Of a stretch of DNA of 64,000 nt, positions 46,807 through 59,779 are shown in pieces. How positions within the stretch are numbered: position 1 is the stretch's first letter; the number at the start of each line of letters is the position of its first letter. A program made the position numbers and the translations under genes. The DNA is from Pyronema omphalodes (taxonomy: Eukaryota; Ascomycota; Pezizomycetes; Pezizales; Pyronemataceae). The DNA lies in contig JAJJXM010000037.1 in NCBI GenBank assembly GCA_024516155.1, positions 434,001 to 498,000 on the forward strand, in the 5' to 3' direction. A model generated the notes under the pieces. The model was not told where the DNA came from. It worked only from the letters and a program-made list of their open reading frames with translations, and made no database searches.

Positions 46807-48687
46807 GGTGCTTGATTATGAAAAGACTATTGTTCGCAGTCGAAAATTGGTGGTTTTTGGGTAAAACTGACGAAATATAAGTAACTCAGTGTTGCCGCAA
46901 AGGCGCGCACCCACATTCAGACCATGCATAGTTGTTTGTATTATTCGGACGAACTGAACTATAACGTTTCCATCATGAGTCACAATAAACGACAAATTAT
47001 GTGCCTGTGATCTTTCCAATTATTATTCCCTCACCTCTATGGTTCGTATTGTGTCTGGAATGCAGCATGCAGAATTATGAGCCCCGGCATGCATAGACGC
47101 CGATATGCAGATCTTCACACACATGGTTCTTTTTCTCATTCGGGCAAACCGCACCATGAGTTTCGATCATGAGTCACGATGGACAGAAAACAAACAGGTG
47201 CCAGTGATCGTTCCAATGGTTGTTTCACCTCTAAATATTCTAAGGTATATCAAAATTACCTGAACTATATATGCAGTTGTTTGGGTGAATGAGCCGATTC
47301 GAAGATAGGATCGGCAAACCAGGGAATGATGAGCAATAATAATGATGCTGTCGGCTGCGTCACCAACTGCGGTGCAGTGCAAAGTTCTGGAAGCACGTGA
47401 GCACACAATATCGTGTAGCAAACATAACTTCATTTGATATAGAAGCTGAAGTGACAGTTCTTAGTGGTAACATGGGGTTGCGTATGACGGTGTAGCAGGT
47501 CTCGCGAAAAATAAATAATGAGATGCTCCTTATAGGAGAGTAATCCAGAGAAACTCGTGGGTACAGTTGTACATAGGAAGTCATATCTCCTGAGTCAAAG
47601 TGCACGTGAGTACTATGTACCTTTGGAATGGAGCTTCTGGTTATGTTGCCAAAAATTATGATCGTCATCAAATCGAATCGTTCGTGATCACTCGCCACCA
47701 TCTTTAGGCACGTGTAGACCTTCTTCTGCATCTCATTATCTTCGGAATGCTTAACGTGTGGAATTATGAACTCGACCTGCGCAACCATATATACGTGTGC
47801 CATGTGGATATACATGCTCAATGGGGCTGAGTAATTTAAGTCTTGACGATAATAGATGCCGTCGAAATACCACAAGAAAGTGAGAAAAAATGCACGCTGT
47901 ATGAAAAATGTTATTTTAGGTGCAGGATTCCTTAGAGTAGCTGTTGAAGCAACCGTGCTGCGTGCATGACACGCGCGTCCCAGAAATACCAGTGGAATGT
48001 TGGAACCGCGAGCATCACGTGATATGGGTTAGGGAAATCAGACAATTTCGACTGATAAGGAAACAAGTTTTACATATCCGCTTGCGGCATTAATGCTTGT
48101 CCTCTATGGCTGTGTTAGCATAATGTAATACAAACAAACTATGACTGCAGGCTGTGTTATCAGCTGTCAGAAAACATGCCATCCAGGCCTAAATTTATTA
48201 GAAACATGGTTTGACCAAACTGGCATTACTTTAGAAGATTACTAAGCTGAAGAGAAAGTAACTGGTAAGTCATGGCATTCTTGTGTTGCTTAGTTTACTT
48301 TAAACATGCGCAACTTGCCATGGGCTAGTTGCTTTTCAGGAGACGAATACGATCCTACATGTTGAATTTTCAAGTATGATGCTAATCTTAACCCACTTGT
48401 AGCCTACAATGCGATAAAACTGTGCCACGGTTTATTCAGCCGCTACAGTTTGCCTTATAATATCGAATACGTTACGGGTAGTCAAATAACTGCCCATGTT
48501 TTTTACTCTTGTGTAAATGGGAACCCGGAATAAACCCGACATCCTGATTCCTGGTTCAACTAATCAATCGTCACAAAAGAGGCCACACCTATCCTTCAAC
48601 TTGATATAAACCCACTCTTCTTTGCTTTTGAAACACCATCAAATCTCCAACAGATTATCATCCTTCATTAAGCATAGTCTGTTAGCC
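46807..48687. other. Intergenic; no supported gene
   Basis: 1.9 kb. A 171-codon minus-strand frame (47360-47875) has no recognisable motif and probably is chance. A short repeat copy, CCACCATCTTTAGGCACGTG, at about 47696-47715 matches the outer end of the palindromic element near 20252-20272. Confidence 0.5.
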
Positions 48688-49276
48688 ATGCGCTTCACTC
48701 ATTCGCTTCTTCTCATCGCACTCACTCTAGTAGCTTCAGCCTCCGCAGGCCATGGTCCCGGTCCTTACCTTGCCAATGATGATGATCAAATACCACCCAA
48801 CACACCCAAAACGGCTAAAACAACATGGCCTACATGGCCTGTTAGCAGCGACATTTTTCTCCCCGGTCCTGTTATGACGAGCGATATTGGTCTGCCTTCA
48901 TCTCCGGCATCAAAGCACAGATTTCCAACGCTATCACTGCAATCAACAGAGGGAGTTTTTCCACCTGCCGATGCCTCCTGCAGTGGTTTTCCGATGACGG
49001 GGACAGGAACTGCTGTCCCCACTCAACAGGGACCGAAATTCTTCCCGACTGGTTTGGAGCCGCCTCCTGTACCGATTCCTACTACCTTGGAGACATATAC
49101 GTAAGTTTCAACCCCTCGCTTTTCGTCCTTTCTCCCCCGGACGTTGGTTGCTTCTATAATGTATTTTACGGCGATATGCGGTGCTTTTTTGGTCATTTGG
49201 GGCTAATTGATATGATCTTTGTATGTGCAGACGACCGATGCCGAGAGAATTACATCATATAAAACATGGAGAGTAG
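48688..49276 (+). CDS. Small secreted Pro/Thr-rich protein, 152 aa, 2 exons
   Basis: Exon 1 is 48688-49100 and the proposed exon 2 is 49231-49276 (donor GTAAGT, acceptor GTGCAG). Residues 1-20 (ending ASASAG) form a clear signal peptide. The mature part is short, rich in Pro, Thr and Ser, with repeated WP and PxP elements and a single Cys (SCSG). It has no catalytic motif and I recognise no family. A secreted, probably disordered wall or effector-like protein is possible. Without splicing the frame stops at 49104. A start 66 bp upstream at 48622 would bury the signal peptide, so 48688 is preferred. Confidence 0.55.
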
Positions 49277-52200
49277 AATTTTTCTAGTATGGATAATACA
49301 GGTCATGGTGTGGTCGTCATGCGGATCACGGGATCGGTATAATCAAAGGATGAGAGAAACTGGTAGCAGAACTGGTTAAAGTTGAAGGTTGCAATGTGGT
49401 GGGTGAGCTGGAACTTGCCTATGGCAGATGCGAGGATATAGTTGGCATGATGACACGGGGTTTTTTGTTAACTTATTTAATGCTGGTCATTCAATATTGA
49501 GTTTTCTGAATTTCTTTCCACTTACACTCACATCATTGACGTTAAAACTTGGGCTTGGTTTTGACATTCCAATTTAACATACGGTTCTTTTCACTAAAAA
49601 TATTAAGCACATCCGTTGAAGCGCTCTCCTGATTCCTAATGGTAAAGGTACGGTCGCAGAACGTTGAAATCAACACTAGGGGCCCTCTACTACTATCGGG
49701 CAACTAAGCCTCTTTCGGGCCGATCGAGTGATGCAAAGTGGGACCACCGCAAGCGATGGGGCAACAGAAGGGCAGAGCGGAAGCGCAATTTACCAATTAT
49801 TACTCGTACTATATCTGAAGTAGTCAAGTAACCAACTGCAAGAGCCCCGTGAAAAGCACGTGCTAGTAATTCCCCAGCGTTGGCTTTTAATAATTCTCGC
49901 TGTCCACAATTCATATAATCCTCTATATCTGCAAATGTCGAGAGACCTTTTTTGTTGAAAACACTTTAAAAGCGAGTTTTGTTTCAGCCTTTCATCGTTA
50001 TCCACCGTGACGCGTTTTGTGTATTCACATGTATTCATGGCCGCGTATGTCTCATTTCTAATAAATTATCTTTCACTCAGGTCTATTGTAGTCTGTATGT
50101 ACTCCTACCGATGCATAATCAATTGTACTGGTCGCATGCCTGTAATGCATACCCATCACGCTGACACGCCCCTTTCCCGTCACCCCAGGTTTTCACGTCC
50201 AATAAATCCCAGAACACCCGCTATCACATGTCAATCCGTAGCCCGTTACCCGCAGTCAGCGGTAAGATCCACAGATATGTATGAGTATTATTGAAACCAT
50301 CTATAGCCCACAATATAAACCAAGCGCCGGATGTAACCGCAACGTAGTATTTGCAAATCATGATCTACATTGTACTACTGTACACATACTCTGCGACTAT
50401 GTAGTACAATTACGGATATTCATACATGGTCTTTTTTATGTAGAGCAGGTATTTGAACTTGTGTAACAAAGGAATTGGTATTTACAATTACGAATTCTGC
50501 CCCAATCCCTCAATCGCACCCATACTCTTATTACCCCTATACACTCGTCATATATATTACCTTCCTAACCACCGCAAATCTCCTGTAACGTAGGTCGATC
50601 AATAGCATAAGGCGTCTGATATATGCAATTACTACAATACAAATACCCGAAGTCCGGATGTAACGTAGTACCGTATACATGCAGATCATAATCTACAAAC
50701 CACAGAGCCCATAATCTATGGTCATAGTCCATTGAGCATTTTATGTGTATGTTGTATGTATGTCTATATGCGACGTTTGGTGGTGAAGCTTTGTACAACA
50801 GAGGTGTTAGTGTTCACAAATCCTCAGCCCTATGCAAGGGATTTCGAGCGCGGTGCCACCAAACCCCCTCCCACCCTGTAGAGTCAATACACAGTACATT
50901 GAATTAATCAATTCAGCTGTGCTGAGTAAACCTTGAAAGTGTTATAGCGGTAACCAGAAATCAATGACATCCAAAGGAACTCAAGAACCATAACTAGAGG
51001 GTGTTTAATATTGGGAAATAACCCGCGATAAGAGAAATATTGGTAAAGAATGAGACAGTAATGACGTGAACATATACTAGAGGCAAAATTAGGTATAGAG
51101 CGTCGTATTGTCTAAAATACAAACCAAGAATATGTACCCTATATCACATTACCGCCGTAGAATTTCTGGCAATCCAACTATCCTCCGATATTTGAAGACC
51201 CAGTTGGGAATTTTTCAACGGATTTGATTTAACGTGAAGCATGGTGCTAAAGCCTACCTGGGTGGCCTTGGAGACTGCACTGAGGAATTATGGGTGAGAG
51301 CTGGAGATGTTGAGGTATTACATGAGACAGTCTTGTAGGATTCCAGGATAAGTATTCGCAAGAGCACGTCAATAATCTGATTCTAAGCTAGCGTAACCTA
51401 TGCAATTGCAAGCTGTAAAAATTCCATATCGATGCAAGAAATGGTGACCTCTACCAGTGCACCAAAGTTTCATGTGTGTTCATTACCTATCCCTCCGATT
51501 GCAGTATACCTTTAGTCCCCGAAAAATATCCCCATTCTTTTGTCCTACATAAACCTTTCAGACCTCATTAGGCGTATTATACATTAGAAATAGACCAAGC
51601 CCTGAGTACTGGGATGCAGAGCTTCCTATTCTCCGTTCAGAACTGCAGTCTGGACCGGACGCCATGCCGTGATCCCATTTAGTTCGCAGTTGAGATCTAG
51701 AGACAGTAAGAATGCCGTTTACTCCAATTCCTGAACGGGACTGTAGTCGACGATAAGGCCCACGATGCACACGGCAGAACTCATAATATGCCTATGTAAA
51801 CCGGTCAAATGTTTATACATACCAAACACTATTCGTCCGCGCCGAATGTGGTATGAAAGGGGGCGTTTAGTTTTTCATAATTTACACTCTCTACTATTCA
51901 TCAAAACACCTTGAAATCGCTTTTTTGCCCCGTCATTGTTACGACTATATCAACAGCGCAGTAAAAATAGATTCCTTTCACTCCTCCGAAACCTATCTCT
52001 AATTTCCAAGAGCTCCTTAGGCGTAAGTAACGCAGAATATCCGCACCGGACATCGCGGACTACGGGTGACAGTTCGTGACTACACGGTTCTGGGGATGGC
52101 TTGGTTAACACTGAACAGAGTGGTATTGATAGGGTATGAAGTATGAAGTATGAGGAGTAAGTATCGTTTGCGGAGCGGAGATGGTACATGTATAAGATGA

Positions 52201-52576
52201 TGGTAACGATGGGTGGTTGAAGTGAAAGTTTAGGCATTGAGATTCGAGTGATGGCCGGGGAGGTAAGGTGAGGTAAGCACCAGTGATTCATTGTGAGCTT
52301 AATACTCCCATGGCGTACATACAATATCACAGAATCACAGACAGAATTCACCAGCAATCACGCAAGAATCACGTAACACTCAAAATCCAGGAGAAAAAAA
52401 AAATAGTATTGATCTATCAACCACAACATCCCCAAAAAATCAAACGCCCCCAAACTATAAAGAAAATAAAAGAAAACCGAAAAGATTTTTCCTCCATTAC
52501 ATCCCCTTTTATACATAAAAGCCATATAAACAATCAGGTATTCCTAATCAACAACCCCGTCATCGCTACGATACGC
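49277..52576. other. Intergenic, about 3.3 kb, no gene recognised
   Basis: AT-rich DNA with many short overlapping frames on both strands, none longer than about 135 codons and none with a motif. The stretch 52283-52576 is an A-rich 3' flank of MET10. Confidence 0.6.
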
Positions 52577-55500
52577 TTAGTAAACCTCCAAGACGTAACG
52601 TCCAGCCTCCTTAAGCTCCTCAAGCTCACGAGTGACATCAACCTTCTTGTTCTCAAGGTCGGCGTTCTTCTTAATAGCCTCCTCAAGGACAGCAGCAACA
52701 TCAGGAACAGGCCAGGTAGGTCCACAGAGGTAGAAAGATCCGTTCTGCTCAAGGTAAGCCTTGCGGATCTCCTCCAAGTCTCCTCTCATCTTATCCTGAA
52801 TGTAAATCTTCTCCTTCTGGTCTCTGGAGAAAGCGCATCCCAAAAGGGTAACGATTCCAGCATCGACGTAAGCCTCCCACTCCTCTCCGTAAAGGTACTC
52901 CTGGGACTTGTGACGGGAACCCATGTAGAGGAGAACGGGTCCAATCTCGAGACCCTGGGCCTTCTGCCAGGCACGGTACTGGACAAAGGCACGGAAAGGT
53001 GCCAAACCAGTTCCGAGACCAGCCATGATAAGGGGAGCAGTGGACTCGGCGGGAAGCTTCATAACGGAAGGCTTAACGGAGACAACCAACTCGGATCCAA
53101 CAGCCAAGTTGGAAAGGTAGCGAGTGGCCTGTCCGAAACGCTCACGTCCCTTGGGGTCGGTCCAGTTGACAACAACGATGAGGAGGTGGACCTCGTTGGG
53201 AGAGACCTTCTGGGAAGAGGCGATAGAGTACTCACGTCTCTTCATAGGAGAAACGATCTTGGCCAAGTCAGGGAAGGCAGGGTGGGCGCTCTTGAACTCC
53301 AAAAGAAGGTCAGCGAAGGTGACAAAGTCAACCTCAGAGCGGCGCTTGAACTCGACAGCGTTGGCGGCGATGGCAAGAAGAGCCTTCTTCTCGTCGAGGT
53401 CGGTGGCGAACTCGGCAAGGGACTCGTAGAACTTCTTGGGAGGCTTTCCGAAGATGTCGATGTTCTGCTGGAGAGCCTGGAAGACGGTGCGAACCTCAAG
53501 GATATCGGCGTTGTCCTTGGAGGGAACCTGGACAAGGTCGGAGGCGTTGAGACCGTACTCAGCGATGAAGCGGTTGACGTCCTCAGCGTCGTTGTGGGCG
53601 TGGATTCCAAGGGCCTCACCGATCTCGTAGGTGAGACCAGTTCCAGTGAGGTCGAACTCAATGTGGAAGATGTTACGGTCGTAGGAAGTGGGAGTGAGAC
53701 GCTTGTTAGCCTTGACCTTGACGATGAAGTTCTTGACGGGAAGGTCGGGGCGGAGGGCAGACTCGACGGAGAAGGCCTCCTTGAAGCAGAGAGCCTGAGC
53801 GGCAGACTCGGAGGAGCGGAGAATGGCGGCAGGCTCAGACTCGTGCTTCTCAGCGTTGATGGTGAAGGCGTTGGCCTGAGGAGCAGCGGGGAGGGATCCC
53901 TCAACGGCCTCGGTGGCCCACTCCTTAGCAACGGTAACCTGAGTCAAGGCAGCATCGATGAGCTCAGAAGCCTTCTTAACAGCCTCGGTGTCCTGGTTAA
54001 TGGTGGAAAGCTTGAAGGGAGCGGGAGAAATTCCAACAGTCTTGAAGAAAGCGAGCTGGACAAGGACGTTCTCGACAGCGGCGGAAGCATCCTCAGCAAC
54101 CTCGAGGAGGGTGAGAGAGATGTTCTTGGTGGCGAGCTCCTTGCGGAAAGCAGCGGGAAGCTTCTTCTCAACATCCTCAGGCTTGATGGTGGCCTTGAGA
54201 ACAATAGCACCTCCAACCTTGGTGGTGGCAGTGACAGCGTACTCCTTCAAGAGCTGAAGGTCTCCAACGAAAGAGACATCGGCACCCTCAATGTGGAAAG
54301 GAGCGTCGACAGACTTGCGAGAAGTGCGGATCTCAGAGTGGAGAGTTCCAGCAACGGCAACGTTGTCGTAGACAGCGGAGTAGGAAACAGTGTTGTCCAA
54401 TCCGGAGAGAACCTTGGCAACGGCAGCGGCAGCCGGGGCAGAGTTGGCGTCGTCAATGTTCCAGAAAGAGTACTGCTTGGCGGAAGCGTCGTCGGCAAGG
54501 GAGACGAAAGAGTCCAAAGCGAGAGCGTCGGTAGTGAGGGCATCAGCGGGGATGGCAACAGAGACAGAGCTCTTGCGGGCAATCTGGTCAAAGATCCAAG
54601 CAAACTCCTTGGGGGACCAGGTGTGAGCGCGGGCGTACTTGACGTCAACGATAGGAGGGGGGAGGTTGTAGACGTCAGACATGGTGACGGCGGCAACAAC
54701 ATCAGTGAAGAGAGCAGACTGGATGGTAGCATCGTTAACAGCGAGCTCGTTCTGGACCTGTCCGAGGACGGCAATGCGCTTGACAGTCTTGGGGAGGGCC
54801 TGGAGGAAGGCAGCCTCGGCGAAGGGACGGTAGACACGGACGGCGATAACTCCGACCTTCTCACCTCCCTTGGCGAGGGAAGCGGCAATCTGGGAAGCCA
54901 AAGAAGACTCGACGGATCCGAAGACAACCAAGACAGACTCGGCATCCTCGTGTCCCTCGTACTCGAAGAAGCTGTAAGCGGTTCCGAGCTCGGCGTTCAA
55001 GCTGCGGAGAACGCGGTTGACCTTGGTAACCTGGTCGACCTTTCCATCCTGCTCGCTGGAGACGGAGGAAAAGACACCCTGGAGTCCGGACTGGTCGAGA
55101 ATGTCAATAACCTTAACGGACTCACGGGCAACACGGACACCGTCGTAGATGTGGACAGTGGGAAGAACGGTGGCAGCAAGAGTGGCAAAGAGAGCCATGT
55201 GCTGGGCCTCGTGGGAGGAGAAAGAAGAAATCAATCCAGCTCCGGTCTCCTGGGCGACATTGAGGGCAGAAACGTAGTCGGTAACAAGCTTTCCGGAAGA
55301 GACCTCGTAGTCGGCAGCGGCAACGTGAGCAACAAAGGGAGAGCTCATGGAGTAGAGAAGAGCAAGCTGGTCAATGGCAGAGCGCATAGAGGTGAGGGTA
55401 GCGCTGGAAGCAATGATGCTCTGGGCAACCTTGTTCTGAGCAGCCTTCTCTCCGAAGATGTATCCAAGAAGAACGTTGGCAGCTCCGAGACGAGTCTCCA

Positions 55501-55804
55501 TGGGCTCAACAGAGGTGGCAATTCCGCGTCCATTCTGCTGAGACTTGGAAGCCCAGTACTTGACGGAGTTGTCGAGGTCGAAGGTCTCAGGAGAGTAGGT
55601 GAAGAGACGGTCGGAGAGAGTGAAAGCAACCTGCTCAACAAGAGTCTGGGCGGTGGTGTAGATGCTTCCGTTGATGGAAGCAACAGTTGAAGGAACGCCA
55701 AAGGGGAAGACGGCGGAGATCTTGTCGGCGGGAGCGGCAACACCGTTGGGGTGAGCGGCCTGCTCCTTGAGGGCGGCCTCCTGCTGCTGGAACTGAGAAG
55801 CCAT
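52577..55804 (-). CDS. MET10: Assimilatory sulfite reductase (NADPH) flavoprotein alpha subunit, 1075 aa, intronless
   Basis: Full-length match to fungal MET10. The N-terminal half (about 1-650) is the pyruvate-ferredoxin-oxidoreductase-like region with VLVVFGSVESSLASQ and NLPPPIVDVKYARAHTWSP. The C-terminal half is the diflavin-reductase FAD/NADPH module: NIFHIEFDLTGTGLTYEIGE, RREYSIASSQ for FAD, and MAGLGTGLAPFRAFVQYRA plus FYLCGPTWPVPD for NADPH. It passes electrons from NADPH to the siroheme beta subunit (MET5 type, not in this window), which reduces sulfite to sulfide in sulfur assimilation. Codon use is extremely biased to C/G-ending codons, unlike the cluster genes, which suggests high expression. 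It is a housekeeping gene and marks DNA outside the biosynthetic cluster. Confidence 0.96.
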   Translation of the reverse strand: MASQFQQQEAALKEQAAHPNGVAAPADKISAVFPFGVPSTVASINGSIYTTAQTLVEQVAFTLSDRLFTYSPETFDLDNSVKYWASKSQQNGRGIATSVEPMETRLGAANVLLGYIFGEKAAQNKVAQSIIASSATLTSMRSAIDQLALLYSMSSPFVAHVAAADYEVSSGKLVTDYVSALNVAQETGAGLISSFSSHEAQHMALFATLAATVLPTVHIYDGVRVARESVKVIDILDQSGLQGVFSSVSSEQDGKVDQVTKVNRVLRSLNAELGTAYSFFEYEGHEDAESVLVVFGSVESSLASQIAASLAKGGEKVGVIAVRVYRPFAEAAFLQALPKTVKRIAVLGQVQNELAVNDATIQSALFTDVVAAVTMSDVYNLPPPIVDVKYARAHTWSPKEFAWIFDQIARKSSVSVAIPADALTTDALALDSFVSLADDASAKQYSFWNIDDANSAPAAAAVAKVLSGLDNTVSYSAVYDNVAVAGTLHSEIRTSRKSVDAPFHIEGADVSFVGDLQLLKEYAVTATTKVGGAIVLKATIKPEDVEKKLPAAFRKELATKNISLTLLEVAEDASAAVENVLVQLAFFKTVGISPAPFKLSTINQDTEAVKKASELIDAALTQVTVAKEWATEAVEGSLPAAPQANAFTINAEKHESEPAAILRSSESAAQALCFKEAFSVESALRPDLPVKNFIVKVKANKRLTPTSYDRNIFHIEFDLTGTGLTYEIGEALGIHAHNDAEDVNRFIAEYGLNASDLVQVPSKDNADILEVRTVFQALQQNIDIFGKPPKKFYESLAEFATDLDEKKALLAIAANAVEFKRRSEVDFVTFADLLLEFKSAHPAFPDLAKIVSPMKRREYSIASSQKVSPNEVHLLIVVVNWTDPKGRERFGQATRYLSNLAVGSELVVSVKPSVMKLPAESTAPLIMAGLGTGLAPFRAFVQYRAWQKAQGLEIGPVLLYMGSRHKSQEYLYGEEWEAYVDAGIVTLLGCAFSRDQKEKIYIQDKMRGDLEEIRKAYLEQNGSFYLCGPTWPVPDVAAVLEEAIKKNADLENKKVDVTRELEELKEAGRYVLEVY

Positions 55805-55882
55805 TTTCTGCGGGCGGAGGATTCTGGTTAGAGACCGAATGACAGCTGGTGGAGATGGAACACCTACTTCAAGGGAGGGAGA

Positions 55883-55915
55883 TGGAGGTGGAGGTGGAGG
55901 TGGAGGTGGAGGTGA
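55883..55915. repeat. GGAGGT/GGTGGA microsatellite in the MET10 promoter
   Basis: About five tandem GGTGGA copies, 80-110 bp upstream of the MET10 ATG, giving a purine-rich tract in the leader or promoter. Confidence 0.85.
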
Positions 55916-57570
55916 GGAGGGGAACTCTGCTCAGCGGGGCCTGCGTCGTATATCAACCTGGCTCTTTCACGATTTCGATTTCTTTTCACGCCAAACAGCC
56001 CAGCAAGACACCGTCCTTTTCGTGACAAGTCAGTCAAATGAGCCCTGCCATGTTCAGAAAAGTCTGTACAATCTTACCAGGTACGCCTTAGCCGTCCTCT
56101 CCCACTTTACTACATTTGGCAGTCATCGCCTCATTAGAAATCATCGTCGTCGACATTTTGGTGGGAAATTTCGTGGGTGGATGCCTCGATGCTGGCGAGT
56201 GTCGATGGCGTGCTCGAACTTTGAGATTTCGCAACTTACGAAAAGCTTCTGATTGGTGGGGGAAAGAGCGGGTGGCAGGGGTGCTGGTAAAACAAGGGTC
56301 CGTCTAACCGAACTCCGAATGGCCGGGGCAAAGGCTTGGCGACAACGACATTGAAGACGAAAACAGCAGGGCCCTGACATGCGACGTTGAGTGGGGGATG
56401 CATTTATAATTCACAACAAAGAAACCAGCAAGCAAAAAGACATAATCTCAATCCCGTATTTTTTGATTCATTCATTCATTCATCCATATACCTTCAAAGC
56501 CCACCCAAAATCAAAGTAAAGAACTTGCTGAAAAGGTTCCTCAATTCCTGGGGTTATAGGGTATCACTGTTTCGTAACGAAAATTTCATAAGCTAGTTTC
56601 CAATGCATAAATACACAACTTGCATAATACAATCATTGGCAACGTGACAATCCTCACATTCCATACATCAAGCCACCACAAAGCCAGGGTAAAGCCCTCA
56701 ACAAAATATCAGTAACCCCGACGAGGTTCCGAATTGGCTGATCCTAGCCTCTCACGATATATATTCAAGGCGTCCTCGGGATAGTTGACTATCTCTGTGA
56801 CAAGAAATTGTATAATTGAAATATTTAACAGAAAAGCAGATACAATGGCATATCGAAACTACACGTACAATATATAATGACATGACAAAAAACAATACAA
56901 ACCGCCAATACAACGATTAAATCTGGTAGAACAATGATGGATAGTTGAGCAATACTAGGTGCAAGACCGAGAGCCTATAAGAAGTTGCACGAATATGGCA
57001 ACGGATATTGAGCTCTGGACTAGACGATTGCACCGCGGGTATTTAATGGTGACGTTGTATCAGCAGAACAATCCTAGTGGCAGTAATATTTCTAGGCCGT
57101 GGTAACCCAATAAAGAACGAAGAACAGGCCTCAAGTCTCAGTGTTGTGAGTGACTGCAAGGCAATTGAACTCGGCTTCTGTAGATGGGTAGACGAAAAAC
57201 TGGGACTGGAAGGGCGGGGAGAAAGCCCAGGATTTCAGAGCATGGAATTCCGCCTGTCGAATCTTTGACCGTTGAGATGGAGGACTAAACCGATTGCGGA
57301 TTTTCTTCATATTCTGGCCTAGCAAAAACAAAAGACATACATTCTTAGCAATATGATCATGAAAGAACAACAGGATATCATGTAGATTATCCAACCGCCA
57401 TAGAGTACACACCACAAAAACCACAGCGACCCGGATGCTTTTCGTAGAATATCTCTAGCAATGTTTCCATTTTGTTCAATTTGGTAACAGAAAGAGACGC
57501 TAGTTATAGTTTAATCCCACTGAAATTGTTGCCATAAATCAACGCAAAACAAACAGCTTTACTTGTGTAA

Positions 57571-58603
57571 TTTCCCCGCATTCGAGGATTGTTCGGTGTC
57601 CAGGATTCGTAACGAGAGTTTCGTAAGCTGATTGCCAATGATGAATCTGCGATTTGCACAAGAAAAGAGGGGTTATTTTCTCCAGCATTTCCAGACAGCG
57701 CAGAGACAGAACTCCACATCGGATGATGTTGGTCACCGTGATGAAATTCCGAGTCCGTGTACAGAGTCCAGGACTCATAACGTGAAGTTCGTAGTCAGTT
57801 GCTGACGAGAAACTCTGCTAGCTGCACGAGAACAGACAGGTTATTTTCTCCAGCATATCCAGGCAGCGCACAGCAAGATCTTCATCCATCGGGTGATTGT
57901 GGTCACAGTGATGAAATTCCGAGTCCGTGTACAGCGTCCAGGACTCATAACGTGAAGTTCGTAGTCAGTTGCTGACGAGGAACTCTGCTAGCTGCACGAG
58001 AACAGACAGGTTATTTTCTCAAGCATCTCCAGGCAGCGCACAGCCAGACCTCCAATTGTGGTGATCGTGGTCACAGTGATGAAGTTCCGAGTCCGTGTAC
58101 ATAGCGTCCAGGACTCATAACGTGAAGTTCGTAGTCAGTTGCTGACGAGGAACTCTGCTAGCTGCACGAGAACAGACAGGTTATTTTCTCCAGCATGTCC
58201 AGGCAGCGCACAGCCAGACCTCCAATTGTGGTGATCGTGGTCACAGTGATGAAATTCCGAGTCCGTGTACAGCGTCCAGGATTCATAACGTGGAGTTCGT
58301 AGTCAGTTGCTGACGAGAAACTCTGCTAGCTGCACGAGAACAGACAGGTTATTTTCTCCAGCATTTCGAGACAGCGCACAGCCAGATCTTCATCTATCGG
58401 GTGATTGTGGTCACAGTGATGAAGGTTCGAGTCCGTGTACAGAGTCCAGGACTCATAACGTGAAGTTCGTAGTCAGTTGCTGACGAGGAACTCTGCTAGC
58501 TGCACGAGAACAGAGAGGTTATTTTCTCCAGCAATTCTAGGCAGCACACAGCCAGACCTCCAATTGTGGTGATCGTGGTCACAGTGATGAAGGTTCGAGT
58601 CCG
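57571..58603 (-). repeat. 168-170 bp tandem repeats, about six units, decayed coding sequence
   Basis: The block ATGAAATTCC/ATGAAGTTCC/ATGAAGGTTC recurs at 57741, 57911, 58079, 58249, 58419 and 58587, so spacings are 170, 168, 170, 170 and 168 bp. The unit is highly conserved between copies. The unit upstream of 57741 is more diverged. On the minus strand the units share a protein-like frame: GHAGENNLSVLVQLAEFLVSN, then a stop, then LRTSRYESWTLYTDSEFHH. The diverged first unit reads through with GNAGENNPSFLVQ and SRYESWTPN. Confidence 0.85.
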
Positions 58604-59779
58604 TATCGTAGCCACTCTTGACGTCTATTTGAGGCGTCTTCGGTTTCATTGACTATCTCTGTGGAAAAGAGGGCGTAAAGCTCTCGAAATCATAGCGGCG
58701 GTTTCGTAAGCTGGTTGCCAATGATAAAGGGTACCGTAAGACAAAAAATATACTGGAAATTTCTAGAAATTAGACAATCAGTGATAGTTCATGAATACCA
58801 ACGGATGAAAAACGAGCAACGGATGTTAGTTTACCTTCTTCATGGTTCTTTCAACAAACAGGAAAGAGGACATCAGGCTTTCGAAATCATGGTTGCTTCA
58901 ACCAGCAAGAAGTGGCTCGTTCTCGTGAAAGTTGTTGATAGGTGATGGCGTGATATTGGACAGGATTATCGTAGCAAAGACCAGAGTAAATCGATAGAAT
59001 TGTCGATTCAAAGTTCATCGTCTCGGTATCCTCTGTAACCTCAACAGAAGGTAGATAGTTGATGACTCTTGTACCCAATCACCCGGACTAAGAACAAGAA
59101 ACCGAAAAACAGATGGGCATAATATCCTTAAAGAGTCTTCTTTCGTCGTCTGCAGACCCGTGAGAGGGGACAGATGTTGAGAAACTGGAACACAGCAGCC
59201 AACGGAGGTTATTGAGTTCTTGGACCAGACGATTACACCACCGGCTCCTTCACGCCCGGCAGTTTTGGTAACCATGATTCAGGTCCGAGTCCGCATCGTA
59301 GCCGCTGTCAACGTCTCTTTGGTGAGAAGGTCAAACTATTTTGTTCTCCTGAAGAATCCGGGGAAGAGTCCTGACGTAATATCCTACAGCAGTGCAGCAG
59401 CAAAAACCGGAGTAAATCGATAGAACTGCCGATTTGAAAGTTCATCGTTTTCGTAAACTCTGTAGAACGTGGATAGGTCATGAGTCTTGTACCTAATACC
59501 TCATACCAGCAACAGCCCACCAGCAGACAGTGGGCATAATATCTTCAAAGAGGATTCTTTTATTGCTGGAAGAGTCCCCTGTAAACAGGTGGTTTCATGG
59601 AGAGGATACTGCCAAAGACCAGTCAAGTAGCTTAACTACCTATGATGTGTAGACAACGTTATAAGTAACAGCACGAACAACAACACAGCAATCAGAATCA
59701 GAAGAGGATTCGTAAGTAGAGTGCTGACGAGTTGAAGTCTTGCGAGATGTGTTGAGGACCTGCAAACAGCGGACCAAAA

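Noticed and set aside
47360..47875. 171-codon minus-strand frame
   Set aside because: No motif, no family resemblance and no convincing start context.
53242..54945. Long Ser/Leu/Pro-rich minus-strand frames inside MET10
   Set aside because: They are shadow frames caused by the biased codon use of MET10.
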